From Paramecium tetraurelia (Eukaryota > Ciliophora > Oligohymenophorea > Peniculida > Parameciidae), in NCBI RefSeq assembly GCF_000165425.1, contig NW_001799266.1, positions 248,001 to 312,000 on the forward strand: a stretch of 64,000 nt of DNA, in the 5' to 3' direction. Positions 11,759 through 27,082 of the stretch are shown in pieces; within the stretch, counting starts at the first letter, position 1; each line of letters opens with the position of its first letter. Below the pieces are notes generated by a model. That model did not search any database. It was not told where the DNA came from and worked only from the letters and a program-made list of their open reading frames with translations. The position numbers were made by a program, and so were the translations under genes.

Positions 11759-14156
11759 ATGGAATTACAAAATTAATTACGATCTTACTTAAGTTCATAT
11801 GAAACTTATCCCTATGTCCGAGATATCAAGTTGAGAGTTCTTTATGGTGATAAGTAAGATTTCGATTATAAATAGATCGCATATCAAACTTGTTCAATAA
11901 TGTTTGGCTGGTTTTCTTATAGACGATGATGAATCTCCGATTTTACGGTTACTAACCCTCAAAGTAGTATTTGTAAACCATCTCTATCCTAGTTCAACAA
12001 GGAATTGGCTGAAACATTTAATGAGGATTACATCCATTTGATGTAAAAAATTGTTCTCCCAAAAATGGAATAGATTGCTCTTTTTTAAAATGAGTCCAAA
12101 GACTGTGATAGAGGCAAACTGTATTTTCTAGGGAATCAAAAACCCCACTAAGGTATGTAGAGTACAAAAGTAGTTCAGGTAACAAAGAGTTGCAGGCAAT
12201 AGGCGATCAATTTTTGAGAGTAACTCTAGAATGTATTAGGATTTGGGGAAGGTGGTTTCCTTTAGACAAAATTCATCACAGATTGAGTCTGTACCGTGTA
12301 GCATATGAGAGATTATACAATTTAGGTGTACTATTCCCAGAAATTCAATATTTTGATCTCAATTAAGTGCACATAAATTTGCCTTCTACTTTTCCTCCTT
12401 TATCGATGATGATGCAACTCAAGAGTGTTTTAAGCGAGCATTCCAGATCAAGCACAAAAGAGATATGTAGATATTTGGAATCTCATCTTCCAGAAGAATA
12501 TCATCAAACCCAATACTCATCGTTTGCTGAATTATTTTAAACCATAGTCAAAAAACATATAATGAAAAAAAATAAACAAGCGAGACTGGCCAATCTATTT
12601 CTAGAACGAGATCCCAAATATCAAGAAGTCAAAAAGATGGAAGACCATGAAGAATGGACTCAATTGCAGAGATTGCAAATTGAAAATTAACAACTTACCT
12701 ATCTTAATAATATGCATCAATAAAAAATGTAAGAATTATAGAAATAAATAATTGAGACTCAAAACTAAAATTCATTGCTCTCTTAAAATATTAAAGAAAA
12801 GCAGTTGCTAATAGAGCGATATGATACCAACTTTAAAGCTTTGGAAAAGAAGTACGAAAAACTATTTGAAGATTATAAAAAAAACAATCTTTCCAAAACT
12901 CCATATATCCTTGCAACTTATGAAAAAAATGTAATTATCACTGCTATGCCCATTAGATAGCTGAATTTAGAGTTGAATATGGACTTTCATACTCTGAAAT
13001 AGAATGCCATAAATTAAGAGCTGAAAATGAATATTTACGTAAATAATTGGATGAATCTGATAGTATGTATGACAAAATTAAACATGACAAGGATGTCTTA
13101 CTGACAGAAAATAAATTATTGTCAGCTCGAATTTCTCAATTATCTCAAAAAATTGCAAAAGGAACCAAAGTTGAAAAAGACACTCCTCAGACTTAAGAGG
13201 ATTTCAAATTATATAAACAAAAATCAAATCTAGTCTAATATGAATAGGTTATGATATGCTAAAAAAGACAAATCACATAATTGAAAGAGTAATTACTAAA
13301 AATGAATGATAAAAAATATAGTGTGACAAGTCAAACCTGGGGAGTGAGTACTAAGTCAGATTCCAGGAGAAATATTAATGAGTTGCAAGCGTGTAATATA
13401 TCCTCTTAAAAACAATCTGCTAATTAGAAAACCACACATAGATAATCTAAAATCATCATGCCTCCAATACTTGAGTATGATCCAACTATATTTGCAGTCA
13501 ACCCTACTATTTTTAATACCAGATTTAGATAAGCCTGCTTTACTTCCAAAGCTATAATACATCAAGATGATTAGATTTAAATTTCAACTCACACATAGTT
13601 AAAATTCAAAAAATTATTCATCACACTCTCTCTTGAAAACAAGTCAAATATCAAACTAACTGGCTTCAAATTCTATTTAAAAGAAGTAGAACAATTAATT
13701 GCTTTTGTCTTAGATGAAATCAAAACTGATTTAAATCCTGGCGAAATTTAATAAATTAAATTAGAAGTATCAATTAAAGAAATACCTTACATTTTATAAG
13801 AAGCTTAAATATCTTTTATGGATAAGAATATCTAATTTGTGATTCCTTGTACAATCAATAAATACTTAACTTTTAAATCTTGTGAATAGATACCTTAATC
13901 GTTTTTTTATTAATGTAAACCATTTTTAACAGGATTCTAAAATTCTGTTCCCAATTTATTACCAGAATTCGAAGTAATAAGCCAATCAGATACTGAAATA
14001 AGTGTGCTGGCATCTGCTGAATATAATGATGAAGAATATGAAATTATGATCTCATGTAGAAAAAGTATGATGTAAATTAAAATGAATGGTGTTTATAACG
14101 ACAAGCTAGTAAAAACTATCATATCAACTTACTAAGGCCTATTTTTAAAAAGATGA
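11759..14156 (+). CDS. VHS-like / coiled-coil / adaptin-appendage-like protein
   Basis: Introns of 22, 20, 26 and 26 nt leave about 767 residues. The N-terminal 210 residues form an all-helical VHS/ENTH-type region. It has ILRLLTLKVVF and LAETFNEDYIHLM, then the signature GNKELQAIGDQFLRVTLECI with IWGRWFPLDKIHHRL. A Gln/Lys/Glu-rich coiled coil follows (about 300-480). The C-terminal 230 residues resemble a clathrin-adaptor appendage: a beta sandwich (FKKLFITLSLENKSNIKLTG) followed by a platform-like part with KPFLTGFQNS and EISVLASAEYNDEEYEI. VHS domains bind sorting signals or membranes; appendages recruit accessory proteins. The order VHS - linker - appendage recalls GGA adaptors, but no GAT domain or clathrin box is visible. 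The likely place is endosome or Golgi traffic. Confidence 0.6.
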
Positions 14157-14959
14157 TTCTATATTGATAAATGATAATATATCTTTTTTGGTCACAATTT
14201 AAAAGTCTATGAAATTAAGTTTGATACATATAATATTTTTTTCTCACTATTTTATTCTTCTTTTATTGTATTCCTTATTATACTTAGTATTCATTACTAT
14301 ACTGATAATTAAATATCATAAAGCTTATAATTTAATGTATTTTCAGATAAAAAAAATTATCTTTAATTCAATTTAGAGGGATTGACTTAATTGCAAATGT
14401 TTCTACATGAATTTTTTATATTGAAAATAATCATTAAAAAATTAATGAAATTAATTAATTTTCCTATAAAATGACATAGAAAATCTAGACATATTTTAAT
14501 ATGCTTATAATATTTTGGCTCACTAAGAAAATATAGAGACTAATTTAAATAAAAGGGTACTTCGTTACATTAAGAAAACATAAAATTTTGCTAACTTTAA
14601 GTATAGAATATAAAATTCAAAATTCAAGAGGGGGAAGAATACAATCCCTCTCTTATAAAAAACAATAATAATTAATTCTTTTCTTTGTAATTAAATCATT
14701 AAATTTGCTTTTAATTTAAATCATTTCCTAATTTAAATAGTTTTACATATCTTAATTTATTTTATCATATATTATTTAGATTTCTGTCTTCTTTTTTAAC
14801 TAAATTTTATCATGATAGAATTCTTTATATAAGATTTATATAAAAATGAAATCATTTAAATTAAGACTATATATTTCTATTGGAACTTTTTTCATAAGGG
14901 AATGGAAAAATTATTTTCTTTTGAGTGTGGAAGATTAATTGATATACTTTTAAAATATC
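14157..14959. other. AT-rich intergenic stretch
   Basis: Lies between two convergent stops. I see no coding-like reading or RNA gene in it. Confidence 0.5.
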
Positions 14960-15256
14960 TCATTCTATTATTGAATTCACATTGTTTAAATAATATTGAG
15001 GGTTGAAAGTGACATCTTGAGTAATATAGATATTCTCATCAAGTAATGCTTCTGGTTCATCTGGATCTGTATTGAGTATTTCTTCGATAAAATAGCATTC
15101 ATTTTCATTAAGGCACATTTTCTTTTGAAGTAGGCTTTCAAGATCATCCAAATCTTCTTCCTAGGATTCCATTCTCATTACAATATCTTTGTGACATCCA
15201 GATTAAGGTTTCCTGTTTCCTACTTTGAAGTACTTTCTAGAATTTATGCTATTCAT
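14960..15256 (-). CDS. Small acidic protein, unknown
   Basis: Intron-free, 98 residues, starting MNSINSRKYFKVGNRKPQ. The second half is strongly acidic (LDDLESLLQKK, then EILNTDPDEPEALLDEN). No signal peptide, membrane segment or known motif is present. The smooth acidic composition supports a real protein. A conserved partner-binding peptide is possible but cannot be shown. Confidence 0.5.
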
Positions 15257-15611
15257 TGTGTACTCAGTTAAATTATTTAATATAAATTAAATGATCAATT
15301 CTGTTCTTTATAATCTTAAGATTATTCATATTAATTATTAATTAATTCTACAACAGAGAGTGAAAAAATATATATCAAAAGCATCTCATCAATCAATCTT
15401 TATTAAATATTACTTCATCAACCAAGTAAGGTTACAAATAATAAACTAAGTCTAACTTCTCAATTCGATTAGATCTAAACAATATAGATGCTAATATTGA
15501 ATCGATAAAAACAGATTTTTGAAAGAAAACCGAAAAAATTTTAGATTTCTTATAATAGATCTCTTTTTTTTTTATGAAAGAATAATCTTTGAATAAAAAT
15601 AAAAATAATTA

Positions 15612-16012
15612 ATGAATTAATTGTTTAATAATTTAAGGTTTGTTGCATAGACAAATATGAATGGTTCAAGTTGTGTGTTTATCATTTTTATCCTAATAAA
15701 AATATGGTCTGATTAATAAAGAGTGAATTTATGTTATTTGTTGACTAATTAGTTGATTCCTCAACAATATATTTTATTAGTTTTTAACAAAGTTGATGAT
15801 TCTATTCAAGCAGCTATATCTTGAACATCTTAATTATTATAAATTTTCTGACTTACTGTTAATTTACTGAGCCATATCTATTTAGCCATGAAAAGGAAAT
15901 TTGCCAGCTATAATAATTGATAAATAGAAAGAGTATCAAATATTTCGACCAACATATTCTATTTCAAACGTAGAAGTATAACCTCTATAAATTACAGATT
16001 CTTTTCATCTGA
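15612..16012 (+). CDS. Doubtful short gene
   Basis: Removing two candidate introns (31 nt starting GTTTTT and 28 nt starting GTTAAT) joins three pieces into 113 codons in frame, with HEKEICQLQQLINRKSIKYF near the end. Neither intron starts with the usual GTA, and no family is recognised. It may be real, a decayed copy, or chance. The rest of 15257-16433 is AT-rich with nothing else visible. Confidence 0.25.
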
Positions 16013-16433
16013 ATTATTTTCATTAAACATCAAAATTAATTTAATTATCACTAAATTGTAAAGATTTTGAATTAATAAAAAGCTCTATTTCATTAGAATA
16101 TGTGAATTTGTGATGTGTAAAGCAATCAAGTTTGCAATCTACAAACCATCTCATTTAAGATACAAAATGAAAATGAATAATTCAAGTCAAATCCAAATAA
16201 TATTAGTACATTAAAATTATCACATACTAATTTAAAGAGTTTAAATTATATATTAGTGTTTGGAAATTTAGAGAAAATTTTATTAGTACATTATATTAGT
16301 TTAGAAAAGTTGTATTGATCGCATTCTACTATCACTTACCAAGTTCTTACTAGTAGTACAAAAAAGTAGGTACCAACCCCTATTGAAGAAATGGGTAATT
16401 TTAATATGCTATTTCAACTAATAATATTCATTT

Positions 16434-17282
16434 TCAAAATGTTAGCGACAAAAGTATAATCGCTATTTCTAGTTGTATGCTAGTGTTTGGTTTACCTGGT
16501 TAACATTTCTCGCATTTATTGTTCTTCCAATGATGTGTACCAAATGATTCAATAAGGCAAGTTTCTAAAGTTTCGTTAGCTGGATCCCAATCTATGCAGT
16601 CCAATTGTAAAGGAGTTTTCTCTTTACAAAGGTAGGATTCATAGCTGTTTATTCTTACGCTAGCTTCAAAGCAAGTTGTTTGCGTGGCATATTAACAACC
16701 CCCAATCATGTTTTCACATGGATAATTTTCGGAAGTCTGGCATGCTAGCCCTGCTTCTATACATCTTATATCATTCCCAGCTACATCTTCACATTTAGTA
16801 AATTCTTAGCATTTCCCATCTTTAACAACACAAAGTCCTTCTTTTCCATGAAAGCACTACGATAATAGTAGCTCAGAGCAGTTGGGAAGCTAAGATTAAT
16901 CTTCACACCTTTGGAGTTCTGAATCATAATAACAATTAGAAGGAAGATAAAAACTGCACTCATGGTGCGATTTGAAATTGTAAAATGAACAACCTTTAAA
17001 GTCAGTGCAGGTTTCTTCTTAGTAGTCAAATACGCATCCTTAATTTTTTGCAAAAATACAAATCCCACTACGATCAGGATCACTTAAACTCTCACAAGGA
17101 AGAGGTTTGCATTTCCCATTTTCAAATTTGCATTTCGAATTGATTAAGCATTCATAATCAGTTTCCAACTCCTCACAATCACAAAATCCATACTTCATAT
17201 CCACTATAACTTGACCGATGATTTACTTTTGTAAAATGAATATAAGGAGGAAGATACAGGTTTAATTATGCTAGAGCTTCAT
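16434..17282 (-). CDS. Secreted Cys-rich protein, probably GPI-anchored
   Basis: Intron-free, 282 residues. It starts with a hydrophobic export signal (CIFLLIFILQKQIIG), then about 30 cysteines in short CX4-10C spacings such as YGFCDCEELETDYECL, SKCKFENGKCKPLPC and CVVKDGKCQEFTKC. It ends in a hydrophobic tail (LEIAIILLSLTF) with no basic residues after it, the usual GPI-attachment signal. This is the plan of ciliate surface antigens and related Cys-rich coat proteins, though it is far shorter than Paramecium immobilisation antigens (over 2000 residues). Likely a minor cell-surface or ciliary coat protein; a secreted matrix protein is the alternative. Confidence 0.7.
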
Positions 17283-17698
17283 TTTTATGATTTATTAAAA
17301 TTATAAAAGAAATTTCACTCAAAATCCGATTCAAGCTATTTAGTTTCATTATTATTTTATTCATTCATTTTGTATGCATAAATGAAATCATTTGCTGTAT
17401 AGTTAAAATTCATATAATTAGAACGTTCAAATTCTATTAAATATTTCTATGAAAGGCTAAGAACTTATTAAATTTAATATCGATTGCTAGAAAATGGAAA
17501 CAATCTTAAAGGAGAAACTAATAAAGCTAATAAGTATAGGCTAAAATAATGCCATAAGATTAATAAGCTTATTAGTGTTTTGAAACAATAAAATATCTAT
17601 TAATATAGTAAAATTATTTTAATACTGTTTTTGGTTTAAATAACAAAATTTCTTCCTACTTTAAAAATACTCTATTTTTTGTTTAACTCATCTTCTAA
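17283..17698. other. Intergenic, AT-rich
   Basis: A 416-bp space between divergent starts. Nothing recognisable is seen in it. Confidence 0.5.
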
Positions 17699-18150
17699 AT
17701 GATTACCATTACATTCTATATTATTCTTATAAAGATTCTATTTTTAATTTGGTCATTACCTGTATTAAATTCTATGGTTACATATATTCTCAATTGTAAT
17801 AAATCAAAAAAATGCCTGAAATAATCATTCTATCCTCATATATAGATATATATGCCTTAAACTTATGTTTTAATCTATATATGTTCTTCTCTGTTGGCTA
17901 CCTACTTTCAGCAAATAAGTTGAATATTCTTTTATTAGCTTTTTCTCTGAGTTTTATATTATTTTTTTGTAGTGTAATAAATTTGATTGTCATAAATAGC
18001 TTGTCCAAGCATGAAAAGTTTTATCAACATTTCCCTCCACTTTATAGATTATCACCTTATAAAAAATCAAATTCGTATTATTAAAGACTTAATTAAGGTT
18101 TTGGGTAAATTAATCATGATAGATAACTAAATGCTTGCTACATAAAGTGA
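17699..18150 (+). CDS. Possible small membrane protein (2-3 segments)
   Basis: A standard ATG at 17812 gives a 112-residue protein with two hydrophobic segments (LCFNLYMFFSVGYLL and ILLLAFSLSFILFFCSVINL). An upstream ATG at 17699 adds a third (MITITFYIILIKILFLIW) if a 50-nt GTA..TAG intron is removed, giving 133 residues in frame. That intron would be about twice the usual length here, so the start is uncertain. No family is recognised. Confidence 0.4.
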
Positions 18151-18689
18151 AAATATATTAAGCTTGTTTAATATTTAGAATAAAGGAAATTCAAATTGCA
18201 AAAATATATTTAGAATATAATATTTATAAATTAAGGAAAAATAGGGTGTTTTTAGGCAATCTTCATTTTTAATTTTAATTTAGATTTGAATCTCTTAATT
18301 TAAGATAGCATAATATTGTTTGGTTTTTAGATCTGATTGAATAATGACAAAATCACAAAAATGAGATTGTGTTTCAAAAAGATAGAAATATTATAAGCAT
18401 TCACTTTGTCTACTCTGAGAAATTTAGAAACCTATAACATTCTAACTCTTTTTTCATTTCCTTTCAAAATATAAGATATTTTTTGAGGACTATGACTGAT
18501 CACCCTTAGTTTACTCTAAAATGAAACTGATCCTCACTTAATTATTTAATAGTATATCATTCAAATTGATGCACTAAAACATTTCAAATGAAGTATTGTA
18601 TAAGAAATTAATTAAAATAAATAGTTAATCAGACATTTGAATAATATAAAAAACTTAGAGATGATTTCTGATTAATGAATGTATTTAAA
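18151..18689. other. Intergenic, AT-rich
   Basis: Between convergent stops. No coding-like reading is seen. Confidence 0.5.
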
Positions 18690-19027
18690 TCATATTTTCT
18701 TCAAAGGAACTTTCTTGCCTGCTTTAAGTGATTCATAGTCATTTTTCAACTCTTCTAATTCATCATCAATCTTAAAGATTTAAGTTTCAAGTTTCTTCTC
18801 TTTATCTCTCTCATTATTTGATTAAGCCCAATAATAGTGTTGCTAAAATGAGAATGATTTATTACTAGCATTTCTCTTCTTTGTTTTCTCAGTGACTCAT
18901 GTTTGTCTTCTATTTGAGTAAGTGATGATCTCTTTCCAAAATATGAGGTAGTCTTTTCTATAGTGGTCATTAACATGTACACAACCACTAATAAAAGAGT
19001 GATTCCCAAAAGTGCATAATTCTGCAT
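18690..19027 (-). CDS. Short membrane-anchored coiled-coil protein
   Basis: A 23-nt intron ending TTTTAG is removed, giving 104 residues. An N-terminal membrane segment (LLGITLLLVVVYMLM) is followed by a charged helix (KHESLRKQRREML, then LETQIFKIDDELEELKNDYE) and a basic end KKVPLKKI. A signal anchor with a cytosolic or lumenal coiled coil is the simplest reading. The size and plan recall small ER or mitochondrial assembly factors, but no family can be named. It is divergent from the gene at 19052 with a 24-bp spacer. Confidence 0.6.
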
Positions 19028-19051
19028 TTTATTTAATTATTAAATATTTAT

Positions 19052-20933
19052 ATGAATCGACTCAGAGTACTCAGGAATTTGACAATCCCCAAATTGTTTA
19101 GCAGAGTCAGTTGTTTAGCCTTACCTTATCTAATTTACCATAACTATCGTAATAATCCTATTCATTGTTCTAATGAAGGTAAATCTTATGATTATATCAC
19201 TTCCCAGTTCGACAAATGAATCAATCGATGTTTGTTCAAAATATCCTTGGAAATAGGAAGGATTATTTCTTTTTGGTAATCTACAAAGAAGAAGTGGATG
19301 GAGGATATGGAGAGAAAGAAGCTATTGAAGTTGCTAAAAAATTGTAATAAATAGCTGATAAACTTTAAATCAATTGTATTTTCAATTAGTTTATATAGGC
19401 CATGTTTATACTGTGTCTAGACCTTCCTTAAAATTAATCACTAAATTAGTGAATAGGGTTAAAAATGTGAAGATTTATGAGGAAGAGGAGTTTTAAAAAA
19501 TTGAAATATATTTTAAAACACCTCATTCGGATGATTATGTTTACTTTCCTTTTAAAAAACACAACTTTTATCTAGAAAATAATTAAGCTAAAATTTTGTA
19601 ATACCTATTAATCACAATAGAACGCGAGTATCAAGATTCTTTGATTTGTACTAAACAGTAACAACTAAGGAATAGTTTTAATCAACCATTTTAGAAAGCT
19701 ATTATTAATTAGACTCTCCTGTTTTCATTAAGTCAAATAGCTCTGATGCTTAACTTAAATAATTTAAGAAAATTTCCTTTTAGTTTTTGGAGAAAAAGAC
19801 TGTAAATTAAAACTCAAAATTTCTCATCATAGATAATAAAGAACTATGCTAAGAATTGCAATTAAAAGATGATGATATATTATTGTTAAGAAATGATATC
19901 CTGCAAAAATATCAAAATTGCATCATTAATGAAAGCAATCAAATAATACCACAACTGATAGCTAAACAATAAATTGATTAATTGAAATATGAATCATTTA
20001 ATGAATGGAAATAATACAATACAAAGTCTACATAAAGCATAACTACTGATAAAAAACAATTAAAAAATTAATTCGTCTTTGATCTCCAGTAATTTAGTTT
20101 ACCAAGAATATTTTATTTGAAGAATAGCAGAAAATCTAATATTGGAGCCTTTGTAAGAAAGATCCAAAATCATAAATACTAAACTGATAAATTAGTTGTC
20201 AGTCTGCAATTAGATCCTAAACATTAAAATAGATTGGATGTAATTTAATTTATTAATATTTTAAATAGAATCACATAAGAATATCACTATTCTTTAAGCT
20301 CTATGAGAAATATAGGGACAGATTGGAGTTTGTGATATCAGCAACCAATTAATTAGAAGAATTGCTGCCTCATCTAAACAAATTTCAGAGTAAGTTTGTT
20401 CTTTTTAATATCTTTAATTCGATATCCTATTCGAAATAATTGTTTCCATAAACTGCAAAACTATATGAAAAATATTTCCTTAAAGACACTTAATTTGTGG
20501 AGAGATTTGAAGTAATTGATTAACAATTGAACAATTTGCTCTAATAACCTTCGGAGGAGAGAATAGCCAACATTGATTATTTATCTTAGGATCTTGATAA
20601 GATTTAGGAAATTAATTTAGATTATTTTAATTTCCTTCAAAGTAACTAAAATAAAAACTAACAAATCATTTTATATTATTAAAATGACATAATGACAGAG
20701 GCATTACTAACTATACTCAAAAATCTGAAAACAAAGTAGATTTTATACAATATTCTAGTTAAAATATTTATACTATTTCCAGTCTAAATTAGATACCAGC
20801 TCTTTATTCATCATTTCCGAATTAAAATGTCTTGATAATAAATGGAACAGCTATAGGATTTCCGAAAGCAAATGACACAAATTTAAATGAGTTAAATACA
20901 CAAATCGAGAATTTGATCAAACAATATTTATGA
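19052..20933 (+). CDS. Unknown protein with mitochondrial-type N-terminus
   Basis: Five introns (29, 23, 20, 29 and 23 nt) give 585 residues in frame. The first 25 residues (MNRLRVLRNLTIPKLFSR) are basic, hydroxylated and free of acid residues, like a mitochondrial presequence. An alpha/beta region with alternating hydrophobics follows (DYFFLVIYKEEV, FEVIDQQLNNLL), and the C-terminus has a second such stretch (QNVLIINGTAIGFPKA). Both could be thioredoxin-like folds, but no CXXC active site is visible. I do not recognise the family. Confidence 0.6.
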
Positions 20934-21102
20934 TTATAATATTATATTTAATAAATACGAATTTATCTTCTTTCAATTAATTATCTATTCTATAAGATTT
21001 AAGAGAAAATTAATATAATCTATTTGTAAAGAAGGATGGGTACTTCCTATTAAAAGAGAATATTAGTATAGAATGTTAATAACTTTAAATTTATCATATT
21101 AC

Positions 21103-24255
<3,153 letters not shown>

Positions 24256-24702
24256 TGTGTTTTTAGTGAAAATTAATTAATTAATTTATTTAATTTATTG
24301 AACTTCTGCCGATAAATACTGAAAAATATATACATTCATCCCAATGTAAAATTTTTATAAAATTGTATTAATTTCATTTTTATTATCTTTCAACATTCCC
24401 TCGAAACAACCAATTATATAATATGATTCTCACAAAAAACCCTTTTATTATCATATAAGTATTTTACTAACCACTATTATTTTATAAATATTTTATAAAT
24501 GAGTTTGAAATTAAGAATTTTATTATCTCTCTAAATAAATAAATAATGATTTAAATTAATATTATTAACTTCATTAATAATACTGATCTATTTTACATCA
24601 TCTAAATAAATATCGGGGTGCTTAATCTAATCCTTAAATTAATCCAGGATTAATCTTGCAATGAATTATATTTATAATTATTTTAAACCTCTCCATTAAA
24701 AT
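24256..24702. other. Intergenic between divergent starts
   Basis: Very AT-rich, with no gene seen. The CK1-like gene could start as early as 24661 if an upstream in-frame ATG is used. Confidence 0.45.
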
Positions 24703-25773
24703 ATGATTTGCAATCATGACACATTTAAGATGTTTACCATTAAAAAAATAATTTATGAAAATGAAAACTAAAAAATTTACATGGCTAACATGAAAGATAG
24801 ATTCACAATGATTGTACTTAAAGTGGAAATGGGTGATAAAAAACATCTGTACACGCAGTACAAAATACTTGATTTTTTGAAATTTGTGTTGGGAGTGCCG
24901 TAAGTACTGAACTGTGGTTTTACTTCGGATGAAAAGTAAAAATCATCCTCATATTAGGTTTTACTATTCCATAGACTTCTACGACAAATCAATCTCAGAT
25001 ATTTTGAAGAAATACGGAACTCTAAGCTTATAATCAGTGCTATCTATAGGATTATCTTTGCTTAGAATTTTAAGTGCCATTCACCGATAAGAAATAATCT
25101 ACAGCAATCTCTGTCCCGAAAATATTGTATTTTCAAAAGATGGTCTTGATCATGACTCGAAAATTCATTTAATAGGCTTTGGTTAAGCATTTTTAAAATA
25201 TGACAAACCAAAAAAAATGTACAATTAAAACTTTTTGCCCTATCAATCCTGCCAATCTCATAATAATCGCACCCCTTACAAGAAGGACGATTTAGAAAGT
25301 TTGGGCTATCTATTAATAAAATTAAGAAAAGGTATTACTTTCTTATATTTAAAGGAACCTTACCCTGGGAATCATTGCCTCAGTAATTGATGGGAAAGAA
25401 GAAAATCGAATGTTTAAAATCAAACGAAGTGTTTAAGGGACTTCCTTACGAATTTAGATTGTATTTTAAATAACTCGAATAATATAATGACGAGCCAAAA
25501 CATTAATATTTTATTAAATTACTAAATGCTATAATGCTAAAATATTGCAAGACGACACGACATTGTATTTAAGAACTAAATTAATTAACTCCAATATCTG
25601 AAGCTTTGGATGAAACCAATTAATCAATAGATAGTTTTTAGCTTTCTCGACGTACTGCTAATGTGAGTAGTGTAAATTTATTAACATACACTGAACTAGA
25701 CTCCTCTATTGAAGAAAAGTTAAAGAAACTCGAGTTGATTTCTAAATAATATAAACTAATCAGTAACTTATGA
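24703..25773 (+). CDS. CK1-family kinase homologue, probable pseudokinase
   Basis: Introns of 37 nt (24888-24924) and 23 nt leave 336 residues. The CK1 family is clear from the C-lobe: KKDDLESLGYLLIKLRKGTL followed by PWESL, and LPYEFRLYFKQLEQ. In the N-lobe the beta-3 Lys is kept (IVLKVEM), but the Gly-rich loop reads IIYENENQKIY. The HRDxKPxN loop reads IIYSNLCPEN, so the catalytic Asp is Asn, and DFG reads GFG (25175), so the metal-binding Asp is gone. With three motifs lost, phosphotransfer is unlikely; a scaffold or regulatory role is inferred. In-frame ATGs at 24661, 24703 and 24730 are all possible starts. The CK1 family is much expanded in ciliates. Confidence 0.8.
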
Positions 25774-26027
25774 GTTTATCTATTTATATAAATGCTTATA
25801 TAATTTTGAGATAAAGTATTGATTTTTATAAAATATACATTAAATTATAAACCAAGACTAGATTTTTATTGGGTAGTTTTCTTCGTTGTTTGAATGAAGG
25901 TTTAAATTGTTTATTTTATTATGTATTACTCTAATAAAACATATTTATGTATTTACGGTTTTATCATAATAATATAACAAATAATAACTAAAAATTAAAA
26001 GCTCGAGAGAAATAATTAGTTTTTGAA

Positions 26028-27012
26028 ATGGATATTGACAAATAATTAGAGATTTTGAGAAATGGGAGATGCATAAGTGAGCGAGACACTCATTTGATTT
26101 GTGAATTGGCTAAGGAAATTCTGATAGAGGAGCCCAATGTTGTTCAAGTGAAAACTCCAGCAATAGTATGTGGAGATGTGCATGGATAATTTTTTGATTT
26201 ATTGGAACTTTTCAAGTGTGGAGGACAATTACCAGAAAAGAGGTATGTATTTAATGGAGATTATGTGAATCGAGGGTAATGTGATGGATTATTGAAGACA
26301 TCATTCTGTCGAGACCTTCTAATACTTGTTATGTTTAAAGATCATGTATCCAAAAGAGATTATATTGCTAAGAGGAAATCATGAATCAGGAGCTATAACT
26401 TAAGTGTATGGGTTGTATGATGAAGTGAAAAGAAAATTTGGAAATCCTTATGTTTGGCAATACTTTTGTGAAGTATTTGATTACTTGCCCTTGTGTGCAT
26501 TGATAGATCAAAAGGTGTTTTGTGTGCACGGAGGACTGTCTCCATAAATAAATAATATCGATTAGATTCGAGTCATAGGTTTCACATCTATTTTATATGA
26601 GATTAGATCGAAGAACAGCAAAGGATCATGAAGGTCCTATGAGTGACATGTTATGGTCAGATCCTGATTAAGATTTGGAGGGTTGGTTTGTGAATAACCG
26701 TGGGGCTGGATATTAATTTGGGAGGAAAGCAGTTGATCAATTTAGTCATATTAATGGATTAATTTTGATTGCAAGATCCCATCAGTTGGTTATGGAAGGG
26801 TATAAATATGAATTTAATGTAAATATGGAATTTAAGGTTAGAAAAAATTAGTGACAGTATGGTCAGCACCTAATTATTGTTATAGGTGTGGAAATGAAGG
26901 ATGCATTTTGGTTTTGGATGAGAATTTAGAGTAGAGCTTCTAATTCTTTAAGGAGTCGGCCGAGCCAACTTAAATGATCATTGGTTCAACTGTGTTACCT
27001 TATTTTTTATGA
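26028..27012 (+). CDS. PP2A/PP4-type Ser/Thr phosphatase catalytic subunit
   Basis: Introns of 22 nt (AAG end), 28 nt and 23 nt give 303 residues, the normal length for PP2A, PP4 or PP6. Present motifs are [46 protein letters not shown] and [14 protein letters not shown]. The conserved methylatable end appears as LPYFL. One striking change: GDxVDRG reads GDYVNRG, the second Asp being Asn (codon 26268-26270). In PP1 the matching Asp (D95) assists catalysis and D95N nearly abolishes activity, so this copy may be weak or substrate-trapping. Overall similarity looks closest to PP4. It lies 70 bp upstream of the UAP1-like gene. Confidence 0.9.
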
Positions 27013-27082
27013 ATTAATTATCGCAATATATTTTATTCAATAATTAATTAGAATTAACTAATTGGTATAATAAATTTATTTA

